Assembly: GCA_002347265.1 (NCBI GenBank)
Contig: DDYB01000032.1
Coordinates: 322,928 to 386,927 of the forward strand
DNA length: 64,000 bases
Direction of reading: 5' to 3'
Source: Desulfobacteraceae bacterium UBA2245
Lineage (GTDB): Bacteria; Desulfobacterota; Desulfobacteria; Desulfobacterales; UBA2245
Shown: positions 26,383-35,918 of the stretch, piece after piece
How positions within the stretch are numbered: position 1 is the stretch's first letter
Layout of the letters: every line of letters starts with the position of its first letter
The notes under the pieces: generated by a model
What the model was told of the DNA's origin: nothing
The model's database searches: none
The model's input: the letters and a program-made list of their open reading frames with translations, nothing else
Made by a program: the position numbers and the translations under genes

Positions 26383-27288
26383 ATGAAGATATTGATTGCG
26401 GGCGGACTTGGATTTGTCGGTACGGCATTGACCCGATATTTTCTCGAAACCGGTCATCAGGTGGTTGCCACCGGCACACGGCCCAGACAAAGCCAGATTT
26501 TTAACGACCGTTTTTTGTATGTTCCGGCAGACACCACGCGCCCGGGGGCCTGGCAGGAGGCGCTCAGGGATATGGATGCCGTGGTGAACCTGGCCGGGCG
26601 TCCCATATTCCAGAAATGGGATGCGGCTTACAAACAGTCGATTTATGACAGCCGGATTCTGACCACCCGCAATCTGGTGGAAGGGCTGTCTGCAAATTCA
26701 GGCAAACCGACCCTGATCAGCACTTCGGCTGTCGGATATTATGGAGACCGGAAAGACGATCTTTTGACCGAATCCGATCCTCCGGGGAGCGGCTTTCTGG
26801 CAAGTGTATGCAGGGACTGGGAAGCCGAGGCGCTCCGTGCCGAGAATAACGGCGCGCGGGTTGTGACCACGCGTTTCGGCGTGGTTCTGGCCGACGACGG
26901 CGGGGCTCTGACCAAGATGATTCAGGTTTTCCGCTTTTACGCGGGAGGTCCGGCAGGATCCGGACGTCAGTGGTTTTCCTGGATTCACCGCCATGATCTG
27001 ATTCGCGCCATGGCCTTTGTTCTGGAACATTCCGATATTCGAGGGCCGGTCAATTTCTGCAGCCCCGAGCCGACGCGAAACGGTGATTTTGCCAAAATAT
27101 TAGGGAAGGTGCTTCGAAAGCCCGCTTTTCTCAGGACCCCCGGTATAATGCTGCGTCTGGTGCTGGGAGAATTCGGCTCAACATTGCTGCAAAGCCAGCG
27201 GGTGACCCCTCGAGTGCTCATGAATGCCGGATTTGACTTTCAATTTCCGAATGCCCTTGCAGCCCTTTCAAATCTGGTTCGGACTTAA
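26383..27288 (+). CDS. TIGR01777-family NAD-dependent epimerase
   Basis: 301-residue SDR-type protein of the YfcH/TIGR01777 family. Rossmann motif GGLGFVGTALTRYF at the N-terminus; STSAVGYYGDR (the Ser and Tyr of the active region) about 110-120; FGVVLADDGGAL about 160-171; and the C-terminal GGTP-like region with NFCSPEPTRNGDFAKILGK. The Y-x-x-x-K pair of classical SDRs is not obvious, as is usual in this family, whose substrate is unknown. The start at 26383 is favoured because AAGG is 9 bases away; the ATG at 26374 abuts it. Confidence 0.9.
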   Translation: MKILIAGGLGFVGTALTRYFLETGHQVVATGTRPRQSQIFNDRFLYVPADTTRPGAWQEALRDMDAVVNLAGRPIFQKWDAAYKQSIYDSRILTTRNLVEGLSANSGKPTLISTSAVGYYGDRKDDLLTESDPPGSGFLASVCRDWEAEALRAENNGARVVTTRFGVVLADDGGALTKMIQVFRFYAGGPAGSGRQWFSWIHRHDLIRAMAFVLEHSDIRGPVNFCSPEPTRNGDFAKILGKVLRKPAFLRTPGIMLRLVLGEFGSTLLQSQRVTPRVLMNAGFDFQFPNALAALSNLVRT

Positions 27289-27408
27289 TTTTATCCTTTT
27301 TTCTTAAATTTTCTTCCGGGTTTTCAGGCGTCATTGAAAGCCTGAAAAGGAAGATTTTGTTTTTGCGGTCGCGATTGTAAATCATCGGAAGACTTTTCAG
27401 AGACCGAT

Positions 27409-29490
27409 ATGGCTCCCAACTCGCTGATTCATGAAAAAAGCCCGTACCTGCTTCAGCACGCGCACAATCCGGTCGACTGGCGTCCCTGGAATCAAGCGGC
27501 TTTTGATCTGGCCCAGGCCGGGGCAAAGCCGATTTTCCTTTCCATCGGATATGCTTCCTGTCACTGGTGCCATGTCATGGAAAAAGATTCGTTCGAAGAC
27601 GCCGGCATGGCCGCGCTTCTGAATGACGCCTTTGTCTGCATCAAGGTGGACCGGGAGGAACGTCCCGACATCGATGCGATCTATATGACCGCATGTCAGA
27701 TGCTGAACAAAGCAGGAGGATGGCCTCTTACGGCGTTTCTCACTCCCGACGGAAAACCGTTTTATGTCGCCACCTTTATTCCCAGGGAAAGCCGGTTGGG
27801 ACAGACCGGTCTTATGGAGCTTTGCCGAAGGATCAAGGGCCTTTGGGCCGATGAGCGCGAAAAGATTACCGCCGCCGCCGAACAGATCGCCGCCGGTCTG
27901 AAAAAAGCCTTCGTTTTCGAGCCTGGCACGGCGCCGGACGCGGCATCGCTCGATGCGGCCTTCAACCATCTGGTCCAAGGTTATGATCCGGTCTTTGGCG
28001 GATTTTCGCCGGCGCCGAAATTTCCGACTGTAAGCCGACTCCTTTTTTTAATGCGGTATTTCCGGAGCACCGGCAACTCCATGGCCCTGGAAATGGTCGT
28101 GCGTACACTGCGGGCGATGCGAACGGGAGGCATCTGGGACCATGTCGGCTTCGGTTTTCACCGTTACTCGGTGGATGAAAAATGGCTGATTCCGCATTTT
28201 GAAAAGATGCTTTACGACCAGGCCCTGGCGGCAATGGCGTACCTGGAAGCCTGGCAGTGTACCCGGGTTCCGCTGTTTTCACAGACCGCCGAAGAAATCT
28301 TTGCCTATGCGCTTAGCGATCTGAGATCCGAAGAAGGGGCCTTTTATTCGGCCGAGGATGCGGACAGCGAGAGCCGGGAAGGAGCCTTCTATCTCTGGCG
28401 GATTGAAGAATTTGAAAAGCTTTTTTCTTCGGAAGAGGCGGATTTGTGGAAGTCCGCTTTCGGGCTGAGCCGTGCGGGGAATTTTACCGATGAAGCCTTC
28501 GGCCGTCAAACCGGGACCAATATTTTACGCCTGAACGCGCCTTTGGACGCGCTGGCCGGCGATTTCGGAATGTCTGTCGAGGCCTTGGAAAAACGCTGGC
28601 AACAGGCGCGAAAGATTTTGCTCGCGGTGCGGGAAAAGCGGGTGCGCCCTTTTCGCGATGAGAAAATTCTGGCCGACTGGAACGGCCTGATGGCCGCGGC
28701 CCTGGCCGCAGGCGGACGCATCCTCGACAGGCCGCCGCATGTCGCGTCGGCCCGTAAAACCGTGTCTTTTCTGATCAATCAGATGGGAGACGGCAAGGGG
28801 GGGCTGTATCATCGCTATTTTCAAGGTCAGGCCGCAGTGGAAGGTTTTGCCGACGATTACGCCTTTTTGATTCTGGCCCTTCTGGAGCTTTACCGGGCGA
28901 CTCTGAATCCGGATTACGGCATTCTTGCCGAAGATTTTCAAATAAAGATGGTGGATCGGTTCTGGGATGCCCAACGGGGCGGATTTTTTACGACAGCCCA
29001 TGACGACGGAATTGTCCGGCCCAAGATTCTCTACGGCGGCGCGGTTCCATCGGCCAATGCCGCAGCCTATGCCAATCTGCTCCGTCTGGCCCGGCTGACG
29101 CGGAACCCGCTGTGGGGACAAAAGGCCGGGGAAATGGCCGCAGCCTTCGGAGGGAGTATCCGTTTCGGCCCGGAAACGTATGCGGATTTTATGACCGGCG
29201 TGGACTTTGCGGTTAATCCTGGAACGCAGGGCATTCTGATCTGCCAGGCGCACACGCCGGCGGTTGCAGCGCTTTTAAAATCGCTGAACGCAGTGTATGC
29301 GCCCGGCAGCACCATCTGGCTTAAAACTTCTGAAAACGCCGACACCCTGGGACGGATGGCGGATTTTACACGGGGTTTTCCCTGCGGGAAGGCTCTGGAA
29401 AGCCGGCTTTTCGGGCCGGACGGGCAGTGGAATCAGGTCTCGCCCGATCAATGGGTTGCGGCGTTTGATCGATCTTCGGTTATTTTATAA
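27409..29490 (+). CDS. DUF255 thioredoxin-like protein (YyaL/SPATA20 family)
   Basis: 693 residues: an N-terminal thioredoxin-like domain with SCHWCHVM (about 46-53), in the position of a thioredoxin C-x-x-C, and an (alpha/alpha)6 glycosidase-like domain to the C-terminus, as in YyaL and SPATA20. Family length is about 680-700, so it appears complete. Cellulase-like fold residues may have been recruited to redox or protein-quality functions; the biochemical role in the family is unsettled. No signal peptide is seen, so cytoplasmic. It sits in a run of independently transcribed plus-strand genes. Confidence 0.93.
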   Translation: MAPNSLIHEKSPYLLQHAHNPVDWRPWNQAAFDLAQAGAKPIFLSIGYASCHWCHVMEKDSFEDAGMAALLNDAFVCIKVDREERPDIDAIYMTACQMLNKAGGWPLTAFLTPDGKPFYVATFIPRESRLGQTGLMELCRRIKGLWADEREKITAAAEQIAAGLKKAFVFEPGTAPDAASLDAAFNHLVQGYDPVFGGFSPAPKFPTVSRLLFLMRYFRSTGNSMALEMVVRTLRAMRTGGIWDHVGFGFHRYSVDEKWLIPHFEKMLYDQALAAMAYLEAWQCTRVPLFSQTAEEIFAYALSDLRSEEGAFYSAEDADSESREGAFYLWRIEEFEKLFSSEEADLWKSAFGLSRAGNFTDEAFGRQTGTNILRLNAPLDALAGDFGMSVEALEKRWQQARKILLAVREKRVRPFRDEKILADWNGLMAAALAAGGRILDRPPHVASARKTVSFLINQMGDGKGGLYHRYFQGQAAVEGFADDYAFLILALLELYRATLNPDYGILAEDFQIKMVDRFWDAQRGGFFTTAHDDGIVRPKILYGGAVPSANAAAYANLLRLARLTRNPLWGQKAGEMAAAFGGSIRFGPETYADFMTGVDFAVNPGTQGILICQAHTPAVAALLKSLNAVYAPGSTIWLKTSENADTLGRMADFTRGFPCGKALESRLFGPDGQWNQVSPDQWVAAFDRSSVIL

Positions 29491-29557
29491 AAATAGCCTC
29501 GAACCGGTTTGAGCTTCCTGCGATCGCGGAGCGGACGATTTAAAGAAAGTGAGCGCG

Positions 29558-30217
29558 ATGATTCGTACAGTTTTGTTGGATTACGGAGGAGTCCTGGCCG
29601 AGGAAGGTTTCAAGGCGGGGCTGTTTCATATTGCCCGGAACAACGGCCGGGATCCGGATGAATTGATACGGACGGCATTTTCTCTGGTCTACGAGCTTGG
29701 ATTTGTTACCGGTATGACGAGATCCGATCGGTTCTGGAGCGCTCTTCGCGATCAGACGGGCATTACAGGCAAGGATGAGCAGTTGACCGAGGCCGTGCTT
29801 TCCCGGTTCGTGCTCAGACCCTGGATGCTGGAGACGGTTCGCATCTTGAGAGAGAACGGAGTGCTTGCGGGAATTTTAAGCGATCAGTGCCACTGGCTCG
29901 ATGAACTGAACGATAGAGACGGATTTTTCAGCTCTTTTGATTTCGTGTTCAATTCGTTTCATACGGGACGGACCAAAAAAGATCCGGGAACCTTTGCCTA
30001 CGTGCTTGAAAAGATCGGTGCAGCGCCCGACCAGGCGGTTTTTGTGGACGATCACCAGGCCCATGTCGAACGCGCACGCGCTCAGGGATTAAATGCAATT
30101 TTCTATACGAATCGCCGGGAGTTTTTTCAAAGTCTTCGAGGTTTTTTTCCGGAAACAGACTTTGCATCGGCTGAAAAATTTCAATCGCACAACCCGTCAG
30201 CCGATAAAACTGATTGA
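29558..30217 (+). CDS. HAD-superfamily hydrolase (HAD-IA type)
   Basis: 219-residue HAD phosphatase-like protein. Motif I is LLDYGGVLAEEG with Asp as nucleophile and Gly at the +2 position where phosphatases usually have Asp (as in some epoxide-hydrolase/YihX-like members). Motif II includes LSDQCHWLDEL, motif III KKDPGTF and motif IV FVDDHQAHVERA. The missing +2 Asp makes phosphatase activity uncertain. The start at 29558 was chosen over a GTG 9 bases upstream; the Shine-Dalgarno is weak for both. Confidence 0.85.
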   Translation: MIRTVLLDYGGVLAEEGFKAGLFHIARNNGRDPDELIRTAFSLVYELGFVTGMTRSDRFWSALRDQTGITGKDEQLTEAVLSRFVLRPWMLETVRILRENGVLAGILSDQCHWLDELNDRDGFFSSFDFVFNSFHTGRTKKDPGTFAYVLEKIGAAPDQAVFVDDHQAHVERARAQGLNAIFYTNRREFFQSLRGFFPETDFASAEKFQSHNPSADKTD

Positions 30218-30310
30218 TATGTCCGGAATGAAAGATTTATACTATACTTAAATTTCTCAATGCGCGATGATGTGGGAAAAAGGATATTCGCAGAATAACA
30301 GGAGGCCGTC

Positions 30311-30619
30311 ATGAGCATCAAGAAACAGTACCTGAAGAGCAAGCCCGTTTGCAAGGTCACTTTTTGTCTTCCCAAGGAAGCGGCCCGATCCGCCAACCAG
30401 GTCAATATCGTTGGAGAATTCAATGACTGGGATGTCCGCGCCACGCCAATGAAAAAGCTGAAAAACGGCAACTTTACCGTTACTCTGGATCTGGAAGCGG
30501 GCAGGGAGTATCAGTACCGTTACCTGATTGATGAAAAGTACTGGGAAAACGACTGGTGCGCCGATAATTACGTCCGGGCGCCTTTTGGAAATAGCGACAA
30601 CTCGGTGGTGATCGTCTGA
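30311..30619 (+). CDS. Stand-alone CBM48/glycogen-binding domain protein
   Basis: 102-residue protein consisting only of an AMPK/isoamylase N-terminal-like carbohydrate-binding module (CBM48). NQVNIVGEFNDWDVRATPM and YQYRYLIDEKYWENDW contain the aromatic residues that line the glucan-binding face. There is no catalytic domain. In such proteins the module is usually fused to branching or debranching enzymes or kinases; alone it may tether something to glycogen. AGGAGG precedes the ATG by 6 bases. No glycogen enzyme gene is adjacent. Confidence 0.85.
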   Translation: MSIKKQYLKSKPVCKVTFCLPKEAARSANQVNIVGEFNDWDVRATPMKKLKNGNFTVTLDLEAGREYQYRYLIDEKYWENDWCADNYVRAPFGNSDNSVVIV

Positions 30620-30754
30620 AATGCCTTGTTTGGACGATTGATGGAATATCAGGGGGCGTATTGAGGTTAAATGCCCCGTCATTGATTTCCGCATTCAAAT
30701 TCAAGCGGGTGTCTCCGATCCGGGGCGTCTGTCCGCAAGGGTTTCCAATATCCT

Positions 30755-31243
30755 CTATGCGCTGCAGCATTTTTTGAATTTTTTCCCGCTACCGCACGGG
30801 CACGGATCGTTGCGCCCGATTTTAGGAGTCGGGCGGACAAAGGGCGCGGCTGTCGGCGCACTTCCATCGAAAAAATACCATCTGTCGTCGGCTTTTTTGA
30901 ATTGCGCACGCTCATGGTGTTCGGTTTCCTTGCCGTTTTCGATGTAGTGGGCAATGAATTCCACTTTTCCATCCGAATCTTTTTCTCCGCCGGCTTCGGT
31001 GTCCAGAATTTCCAGGCGCAGCCATTGCGATTCTCCGGCCCACTTTTCGATGGACTGGACATCAAAGCCTTTTCTTTTTTCCGGGTGAATGGTGTCGACA
31101 ATATACTGAATCTGGTTTTTAACAAAGGCGCTGTAACGGGACCGCAGCAGGGCCTCGGCGGTACCGGCCGCCTGCCGGCCGCTGATCATCGGTTCGCAGC
31201 AGTTTTCATAGGGCTTTTCGGATCCGCACGGGCAGTATTCCAT
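30755..31243 (-). CDS. ychJ: YchJ-family SEC-C metal-binding protein
   Basis: 162-residue UPF0225/YchJ-like protein. It starts with CPCGSEKPYENCC, has a central NTF2-like body, and ends with a second SEC-C motif, NDPCPCGSGKKFKKCC, expected to bind zinc as in the SecA C-terminal tail. Function in the family is not well established. Cytoplasmic, monocistronic. Confidence 0.9.
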   Translation of the reverse strand: MEYCPCGSEKPYENCCEPMISGRQAAGTAEALLRSRYSAFVKNQIQYIVDTIHPEKRKGFDVQSIEKWAGESQWLRLEILDTEAGGEKDSDGKVEFIAHYIENGKETEHHERAQFKKADDRWYFFDGSAPTAAPFVRPTPKIGRNDPCPCGSGKKFKKCCSA

Positions 31244-31295
31244 GACGCATCAATTCCTTTCTATGAGCTATGATGATTCAATCGGGCGCCACCTT

Positions 31296-32174
31296 TTACA
31301 TCCTCAGGAATTTTTTTTCAAGACGCTGATATTGCGATCGGCCGACGATTTCAAACATGGTTTCAAAAGAAACCCTGTCTTCATGAAACGCCGCGGCGTC
31401 TCCGGTCTCCTTGAGACGGCCCAGAACCCGCTGCATGGCCTTGATGGCGGCCGTCCATGCCGTTGTGGGATAGATGGCGATTTTAAACCCCATGGCTTCA
31501 AGTTCCCGGGCCGGAAGCATCGGGGTCTTGCCGCCGTCCACCATATTCACCAGCAGGGGAACATCGGGCAAAAGTTCGACGATGCATTTCATTTCTTCGA
31601 TGGTTTTCGGAGCCTCGACAAAAAGCACGTCGGCGCCGGCTTCTACGTATGCCCGCGCCCGTTCGAAGGCATTTTCAAATCCTTCTACGGCGATCGCATC
31701 GGTGCGCGCAATCAGAACGAGGTCCCTGGAACGTCTGGCTTCCTGGAACGCCCGGATTTTTTGAATCATTTCCGCTTTTTCGATCAGCTGTTTTCCTTCG
31801 GTATGACCGCAGCGCTTGGGAGTCACCTGATCCTCGATCTGAAGTGCGGCAGCGCCGGCGGCTTCGAATTCGCGTACGGCGCGCATCAGGTTCAGGGCAT
31901 TGCCGTATCCGGTATCCATATCGCAGATCACCGGAATGCCGACGGCGTTTACAATGTTTCTGGCTGCATCCAGCATTTCGGTCATCGTGGTCAGACCGAT
32001 ATCCGGAACCCCCAGTCGGCTCGAGGCCACCCCGGCGCCGGTGACATACAAAGCGGAAAATCCCGCCTGCTCGATGAGCCGGGCCGAGAGGGCGTCGAAT
32101 GCGCCGGGAGCGACGATCATCCGCTTTTCGCCGATCATTTTGCGAAGCCTGGCTGGCTGCGTGGACATGGCCAT
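31296..32174 (-). CDS. Isocitrate lyase/PEP mutase family enzyme
   Basis: 292-residue TIM-barrel enzyme. KRCGH (about 120-124) is the equivalent of the K[KR]CGH active-site loop; DMDTGYGN contains Mg2+ ligands. The MIVAPGAFDALSARL N-terminal form is common to methylisocitrate lyase (PrpB), 2,3-dimethylmalate lyase and oxaloacetate decarboxylase-like members. No other prp gene is next to it, so a methylcitrate-cycle role is only possible. Propionate handling is common in such organisms. Forms a minus-strand pair with the following flavodoxin (stops and starts 4 bases apart), which may be fortuitous. Confidence 0.88.
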   Translation of the reverse strand: MAMSTQPARLRKMIGEKRMIVAPGAFDALSARLIEQAGFSALYVTGAGVASSRLGVPDIGLTTMTEMLDAARNIVNAVGIPVICDMDTGYGNALNLMRAVREFEAAGAAALQIEDQVTPKRCGHTEGKQLIEKAEMIQKIRAFQEARRSRDLVLIARTDAIAVEGFENAFERARAYVEAGADVLFVEAPKTIEEMKCIVELLPDVPLLVNMVDGGKTPMLPARELEAMGFKIAIYPTTAWTAAIKAMQRVLGRLKETGDAAAFHEDRVSFETMFEIVGRSQYQRLEKKFLRM

Positions 32175-32177
32175 CCT

Positions 32178-32660
32178 TTATCCCCTTAACCTTATGACCA
32201 GTTCGGCAACCCTTCTGCCAAGCTGACCGGCATTTTTAATGCTGCCCGCATCCGGCGCTCCCACGCAGGATGTGCCGTAGTGGCCGGTGGCGGAAAGGGG
32301 ATCTCCGACAACCACCATGCCGTAGATCAAAAGCGCCTGAATGATGGACATCATTGTGGTCTCCTTGCCGCCGGAAGGGTCCGCCGAGGTGGCAAAGGCC
32401 GCGCCGACCTTGCCTTCCATCTTGCTTCGAACACCTACGAACCGGTCAAACACGCTTTTGAGCTCCGCAGCCATCGAACCGAAATAGACCGGAGATCCGG
32501 CAATAATGCCCTGGGCTTCCAGAAAATCCTCCTTGCCGACTTCCCCGGAATTTCTGAGAACGGCTTCAACGCCTTCAACCGAATTAACGCCCTGAGCGAT
32601 TGCTTCGGCCAGTTTTTTGGTATTTCCGCTTTTGGAACAGTACAGCACCAGAATTTTCAT
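32178..32660 (-). CDS. Flavodoxin/WrbA-like FMN protein
   Basis: 160-residue flavodoxin-fold protein. YCSKSGNTKKLAEAI is the FMN phosphate loop and GSPVYFGSMAAELK the second loop around the isoalloxazine. It lacks the extra WrbA insertions, so electron transfer or NAD(P)H:quinone activity is uncertain. Start at 32660 has AGGAGG 7 bases upstream; upstream ATG candidates are not supported. Lies directly upstream of the PEP mutase family gene. Confidence 0.87.
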   Translation of the reverse strand: MKILVLYCSKSGNTKKLAEAIAQGVNSVEGVEAVLRNSGEVGKEDFLEAQGIIAGSPVYFGSMAAELKSVFDRFVGVRSKMEGKVGAAFATSADPSGGKETTMMSIIQALLIYGMVVVGDPLSATGHYGTSCVGAPDAGSIKNAGQLGRRVAELVIRLRG

Positions 32661-32984
32661 GTTACGCCTCCTGATGAAGGTTTCGAAATGATTGTACCCG
32701 GCTGAAATTATCAACAGAGCGGCCTGCTGACAACAGAAAAAGTTCTCTGAGCGCGGTTTTGTAAAAATCGCTGACGAAAACTCTCTCCGCAAACTGTGTC
32801 AGTCCCGGCGTTCCGCTTTCCCTTGACGACGCCGGAAGAATTGTAGAAAAGTACAATCATTGTTCCAGAATCTGCAAAACCGGTTTCCCCTGCCCAGGGG
32901 CGTACGGCCTAGCTTGTCTTGTTGATGTTCCCGGAATAACGATGGGAACTGAACGAAACAAATCACGGAAAGGAGTTGGTTCCC

Positions 32985-33968
32985 ATGAAATGCATCAGGT
33001 CGCCTCAAATTTTACGCGTTATCTGCATGCTTGTCAGCCTGTTGCTGCTGTCCGGCCCGCTGTCCATTATTTATGCCGAGGCTCCCATGGTCAAAACCCA
33101 GGCGCCGGGCTACTACCGCATGATGCTCGGTCAGTTCGAAATAACGGCGCTTGTGGACGGTTTTATCGATCTGGATACGCAACTGATGAACAATGTTTCC
33201 GAAACAAAAATCAAGAGCCTGCTGGACCTCAATTTTTCGAGCTCTCCCAAGATGAAGACAGCGGTGAACGTCTATCTGATCAACACAGGATCAAAGCTGG
33301 TGCTGGTGGATGCCGGCGGCGGTAAAGCGTTCGGCCCGACTCTCGGGGAGGTTGAAAGCAGCATGAAGGCGGCGGGTTATGATCCGGAACAGGTCGATGC
33401 TGTATTGATTACGCATATGCACGGGGATCATGTAGGCGGGTTGCTGGACGCGGAAAACAAGCCGGCTTTTTCAAAGGCATTCGTCCATGTTTCCAAAGCG
33501 GAGAGCGACTTCTGGTTGTCGGCAGCCGAAGCTTTAAAGGCGCCGGCTGAGATGAAGGCGCTGTTTAACATCGCTCACGATGCCGCCGATCCTTATGTCG
33601 CTTTGGGAAGATGGAAGACATTCGAAAACGGCGATCTGTCGCTTCCAGGCATCAAAGCGGTCCCCATTCCGGGACACACAGCCGGGCATTGTGCCTTTGA
33701 AGTTCGGTCCGGCAGTGATGCCTTTTTGATTATCGGCGACCTGGTACACAGCATGGCGATCCAGTTCGCGCTTCCAGATGCGGCGATTTTGTTCGATCGG
33801 GATCAGAAACAGGCCATCTCCGTCAGGCAGGCCCTTTTCAGGCGTGCGGCCGACAGCAGGATATTGATCGGCGGCATGCACATGCCTTTTCCAGGCATCG
33901 GCCACATCCGGTTTGCGGGCGAAAAGGGTTACGCCTGGGTGCCCATCGAATTTGCTCCGATCCCATAG
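32985..33968 (+). CDS. Secreted metallo-beta-lactamase-fold hydrolase
   Basis: 327-residue MBL-fold enzyme with a signal peptide (about 1-31, ending IYAEAP). The metal motif THMHGDHVGG (about 141-150) supplies the H-x-H-x-D-H ligands, with further ligands in PGHTAGHCAFE and the late GGMHMPFPG. Two zinc/iron atoms expected. Similar exported members act as lactonases, quorum-quenching or beta-lactamase-like hydrolases; substrate unknown. Start at 32985 is 9 bases after AAAGGAG; a TTG at 32976 overlaps the spacing. Divergent from the flavodoxin. Confidence 0.88.
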   Translation: MKCIRSPQILRVICMLVSLLLLSGPLSIIYAEAPMVKTQAPGYYRMMLGQFEITALVDGFIDLDTQLMNNVSETKIKSLLDLNFSSSPKMKTAVNVYLINTGSKLVLVDAGGGKAFGPTLGEVESSMKAAGYDPEQVDAVLITHMHGDHVGGLLDAENKPAFSKAFVHVSKAESDFWLSAAEALKAPAEMKALFNIAHDAADPYVALGRWKTFENGDLSLPGIKAVPIPGHTAGHCAFEVRSGSDAFLIIGDLVHSMAIQFALPDAAILFDRDQKQAISVRQALFRRAADSRILIGGMHMPFPGIGHIRFAGEKGYAWVPIEFAPIP

Positions 33969-34228
33969 CTGTCATGTCGATAAAAAAATCCGGAAGTTCA
34001 ATGCAATCGATGCACTCAATCCACCTTCGGGTCATCCTGTCCTGACGCCAAAACAAAGGAGCGCGATTTGCATGAAAGAAATGGATCACAATGCGGTTGT
34101 TGACCCTTGCTGCAATATTCGGCAGAATGATTGAGAGCGGTGATGATATTTTCACAGCTTGATTTCCGGCATGATCCGGGCTGGCAGAAGCGGAAACGCG
34201 CCGGTATCCGGATTGGAAAAGGATAGGC

Positions 34229-35392
34229 ATGATTCTGAAGAGTGAAACCAAGGCTTACCAGGGCTTTGAGCAGGGGCCGATCCGTCCCCCCAGCGAGGCC
34301 GACAGCCTGTTGATCCGCATTACCCGGAACTGTCCCTGGAACCGGTGCGCGTTTTGTCCGGTCTACAAGGGAACGCGGTTTTCCATCCGGCCAGTGGCCC
34401 ACGTCCGGCAGGACATCGATGCGGTGGCCCGTCACGTGGACTCCCTCAGGAAGCTTTCCGAAGGCGCCGACCGGATCAGCAGGGCCGAGGTTCAAGCGTA
34501 TGGGCAGAAGCTGCCCCCGGATGAGATCGACGCCTTTTACGCCGCATTCAACTGGTTTGTCGGGGGCATGAGATCCGTGTTTCTTCAGGATGCCAACAGT
34601 CTGATTATCAAACCGGCGGACCTGATTGAAATCCTCCGCTATCTGAAAGCACGGTTTCCATGGATTTCCCGCATCACCTCCTATGCCAGATCCCATACCA
34701 TCGACCGGATTTCCGATTCCGACCTGAAGGCGATTCGAGATGCCGGCCTGAACCGGATACACATCGGCATGGAATCGGGTTCGAATGCCGTTTTAAAACT
34801 GGTTGAAAAGGGCGCCACGCAGGAAATTCACATTCGCGCCGGGCTGAAGGTCAAACAGGCCCGAATGGAGCTTTCCGAATACGTGATGCCGGGCCTGGGC
34901 GGGAAAAGCCTGTCGGATGTCCATGCCCTTGAAACCGCTGATGCTCTGAACCGGATCAACCCGGATTTCATACGCCTGCGGACCCTGGCGGTTCCGGACA
35001 GCGTGGGCCTTTCTGAATTGTGGAAAGAAGGCCGGTTTGAAAAGCTCACGGACAGGCAGACCGCAGAAGAAATCCTCAGGTTTATCGAAACTCTGGACGG
35101 CATCACCAGCTTTGTGCAGAGCGACCACATTCTGAATCTGCTTCAGGAGGTGGAAGGAAGGCTTCCCGAAGACCGGGAGAGGATGACAGCGCCGCTTCGC
35201 GCCTTTCTGGCAATGGATTCGGAAAATCAGTGTCTGTTTCAGGTGGGAAGAAGGCTGGGCATCTTTTCCAGCCTCCAGGACATGAGAGATGCGTTTCGCA
35301 TGGAAAAGGCAAAGCAGGCAAGCCGTCAGCTCGGAATCACCCCTGAAAATGTCGATGCGACAATCGACGTATTGATGAAGCGCTTTATCTGA
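34229..35392 (+). CDS. Radical SAM protein with CX4CX2C cluster motif
   Basis: 387-residue radical SAM enzyme. The cluster motif is CPWNRCAFCP, i.e. C-x4-C-x2-C instead of the usual C-x3-C-x2-C, a form known in one subfamily with the same flanking TRNCPWNRC context. The iron-sulfur cluster binds SAM and should generate 5'-deoxyadenosyl radical. Glu/Gly-rich strand IHIGMESGSNAVLKLV corresponds to the SAM-binding GGE/ESG motif. No accessory Cys cluster is visible. Substrate unknown; stands alone. Confidence 0.85.
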   Translation: MILKSETKAYQGFEQGPIRPPSEADSLLIRITRNCPWNRCAFCPVYKGTRFSIRPVAHVRQDIDAVARHVDSLRKLSEGADRISRAEVQAYGQKLPPDEIDAFYAAFNWFVGGMRSVFLQDANSLIIKPADLIEILRYLKARFPWISRITSYARSHTIDRISDSDLKAIRDAGLNRIHIGMESGSNAVLKLVEKGATQEIHIRAGLKVKQARMELSEYVMPGLGGKSLSDVHALETADALNRINPDFIRLRTLAVPDSVGLSELWKEGRFEKLTDRQTAEEILRFIETLDGITSFVQSDHILNLLQEVEGRLPEDRERMTAPLRAFLAMDSENQCLFQVGRRLGIFSSLQDMRDAFRMEKAKQASRQLGITPENVDATIDVLMKRFI

Positions 35393-35504
35393 GGCGCGGT
35401 TTTCACGCCCTCCGCCGCGCCGATGGCCGGGCTGAAGCCCGCGAGAACGGCAGCTTGCCGATCCGCCTCAAAAGAGGTTTGAAGGAATCATCATATCGAG
35501 AAAA

Positions 35505-35906
35505 TCAGGGTATTGCAGATGCCGCCGCCGTGTGTTTTCTGTCCAGCTCTTTCCTTACAGCCTGTCCGATTTTTTCAATGACATAGGGTTTTCTCAAATA
35601 GGCGCCCGCGCCCAGAGCCTGGGCGGCATTCACGCGATGCGTTTCGGAAAAACCGCTTACGATAATCGCCCTCTGTTCCGGATGAATCTCCAGGATGCTC
35701 CGGTAGGTTTCCAGCCCGTCCATGCCGGGATCCATAATCATGTCCAGAACGACCAGGTCAGCCCGATGCTCCTTCAGGTACGCCACCGCTTCTTCACCGC
35801 TGGACGCGCAAGCCGCACTGTAATTCAGCTGCTGAAGCATTTCTGCCGCGAGTTCGCGCTGCTCCTTTATGTCATCCACAACGAGAATGGATTCGCCTTT
35901 TCCCAT
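35505..35906 (-). CDS. Receiver domain protein (broken-off REC of a hybrid kinase)
   Basis: 133-residue CheY-like receiver: ILVVDDIKEQREL (acidic pocket), LVVLDMIMDPGMDGLETYRS (phospho-acceptor Asp), IVSGFSET and the terminal KP motif (LRKPY). The ORF begins 12 bases after the stop of the histidine-kinase gene, in the same frame: the codons between read TAG ATT TCC GAA TGC ATG. It therefore looks like the C-terminal receiver of a hybrid kinase detached by a single amber codon. It may still be expressed from the ATG, but no Shine-Dalgarno is obvious. Confidence 0.8.
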   Translation of the reverse strand: MGKGESILVVDDIKEQRELAAEMLQQLNYSAACASSGEEAVAYLKEHRADLVVLDMIMDPGMDGLETYRSILEIHPEQRAIIVSGFSETHRVNAAQALGAGAYLRKPYVIEKIGQAVRKELDRKHTAAASAIP

Positions 35907-35918
35907 GCATTCGGAAAT

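Noticed and set aside
35425..35450. GCCGGGCTGAAGCCCGCG palindrome after the radical SAM gene
   Set aside because: Short hairpin without T-run; could be a REP-type palindrome or weak terminator, insufficient to call.
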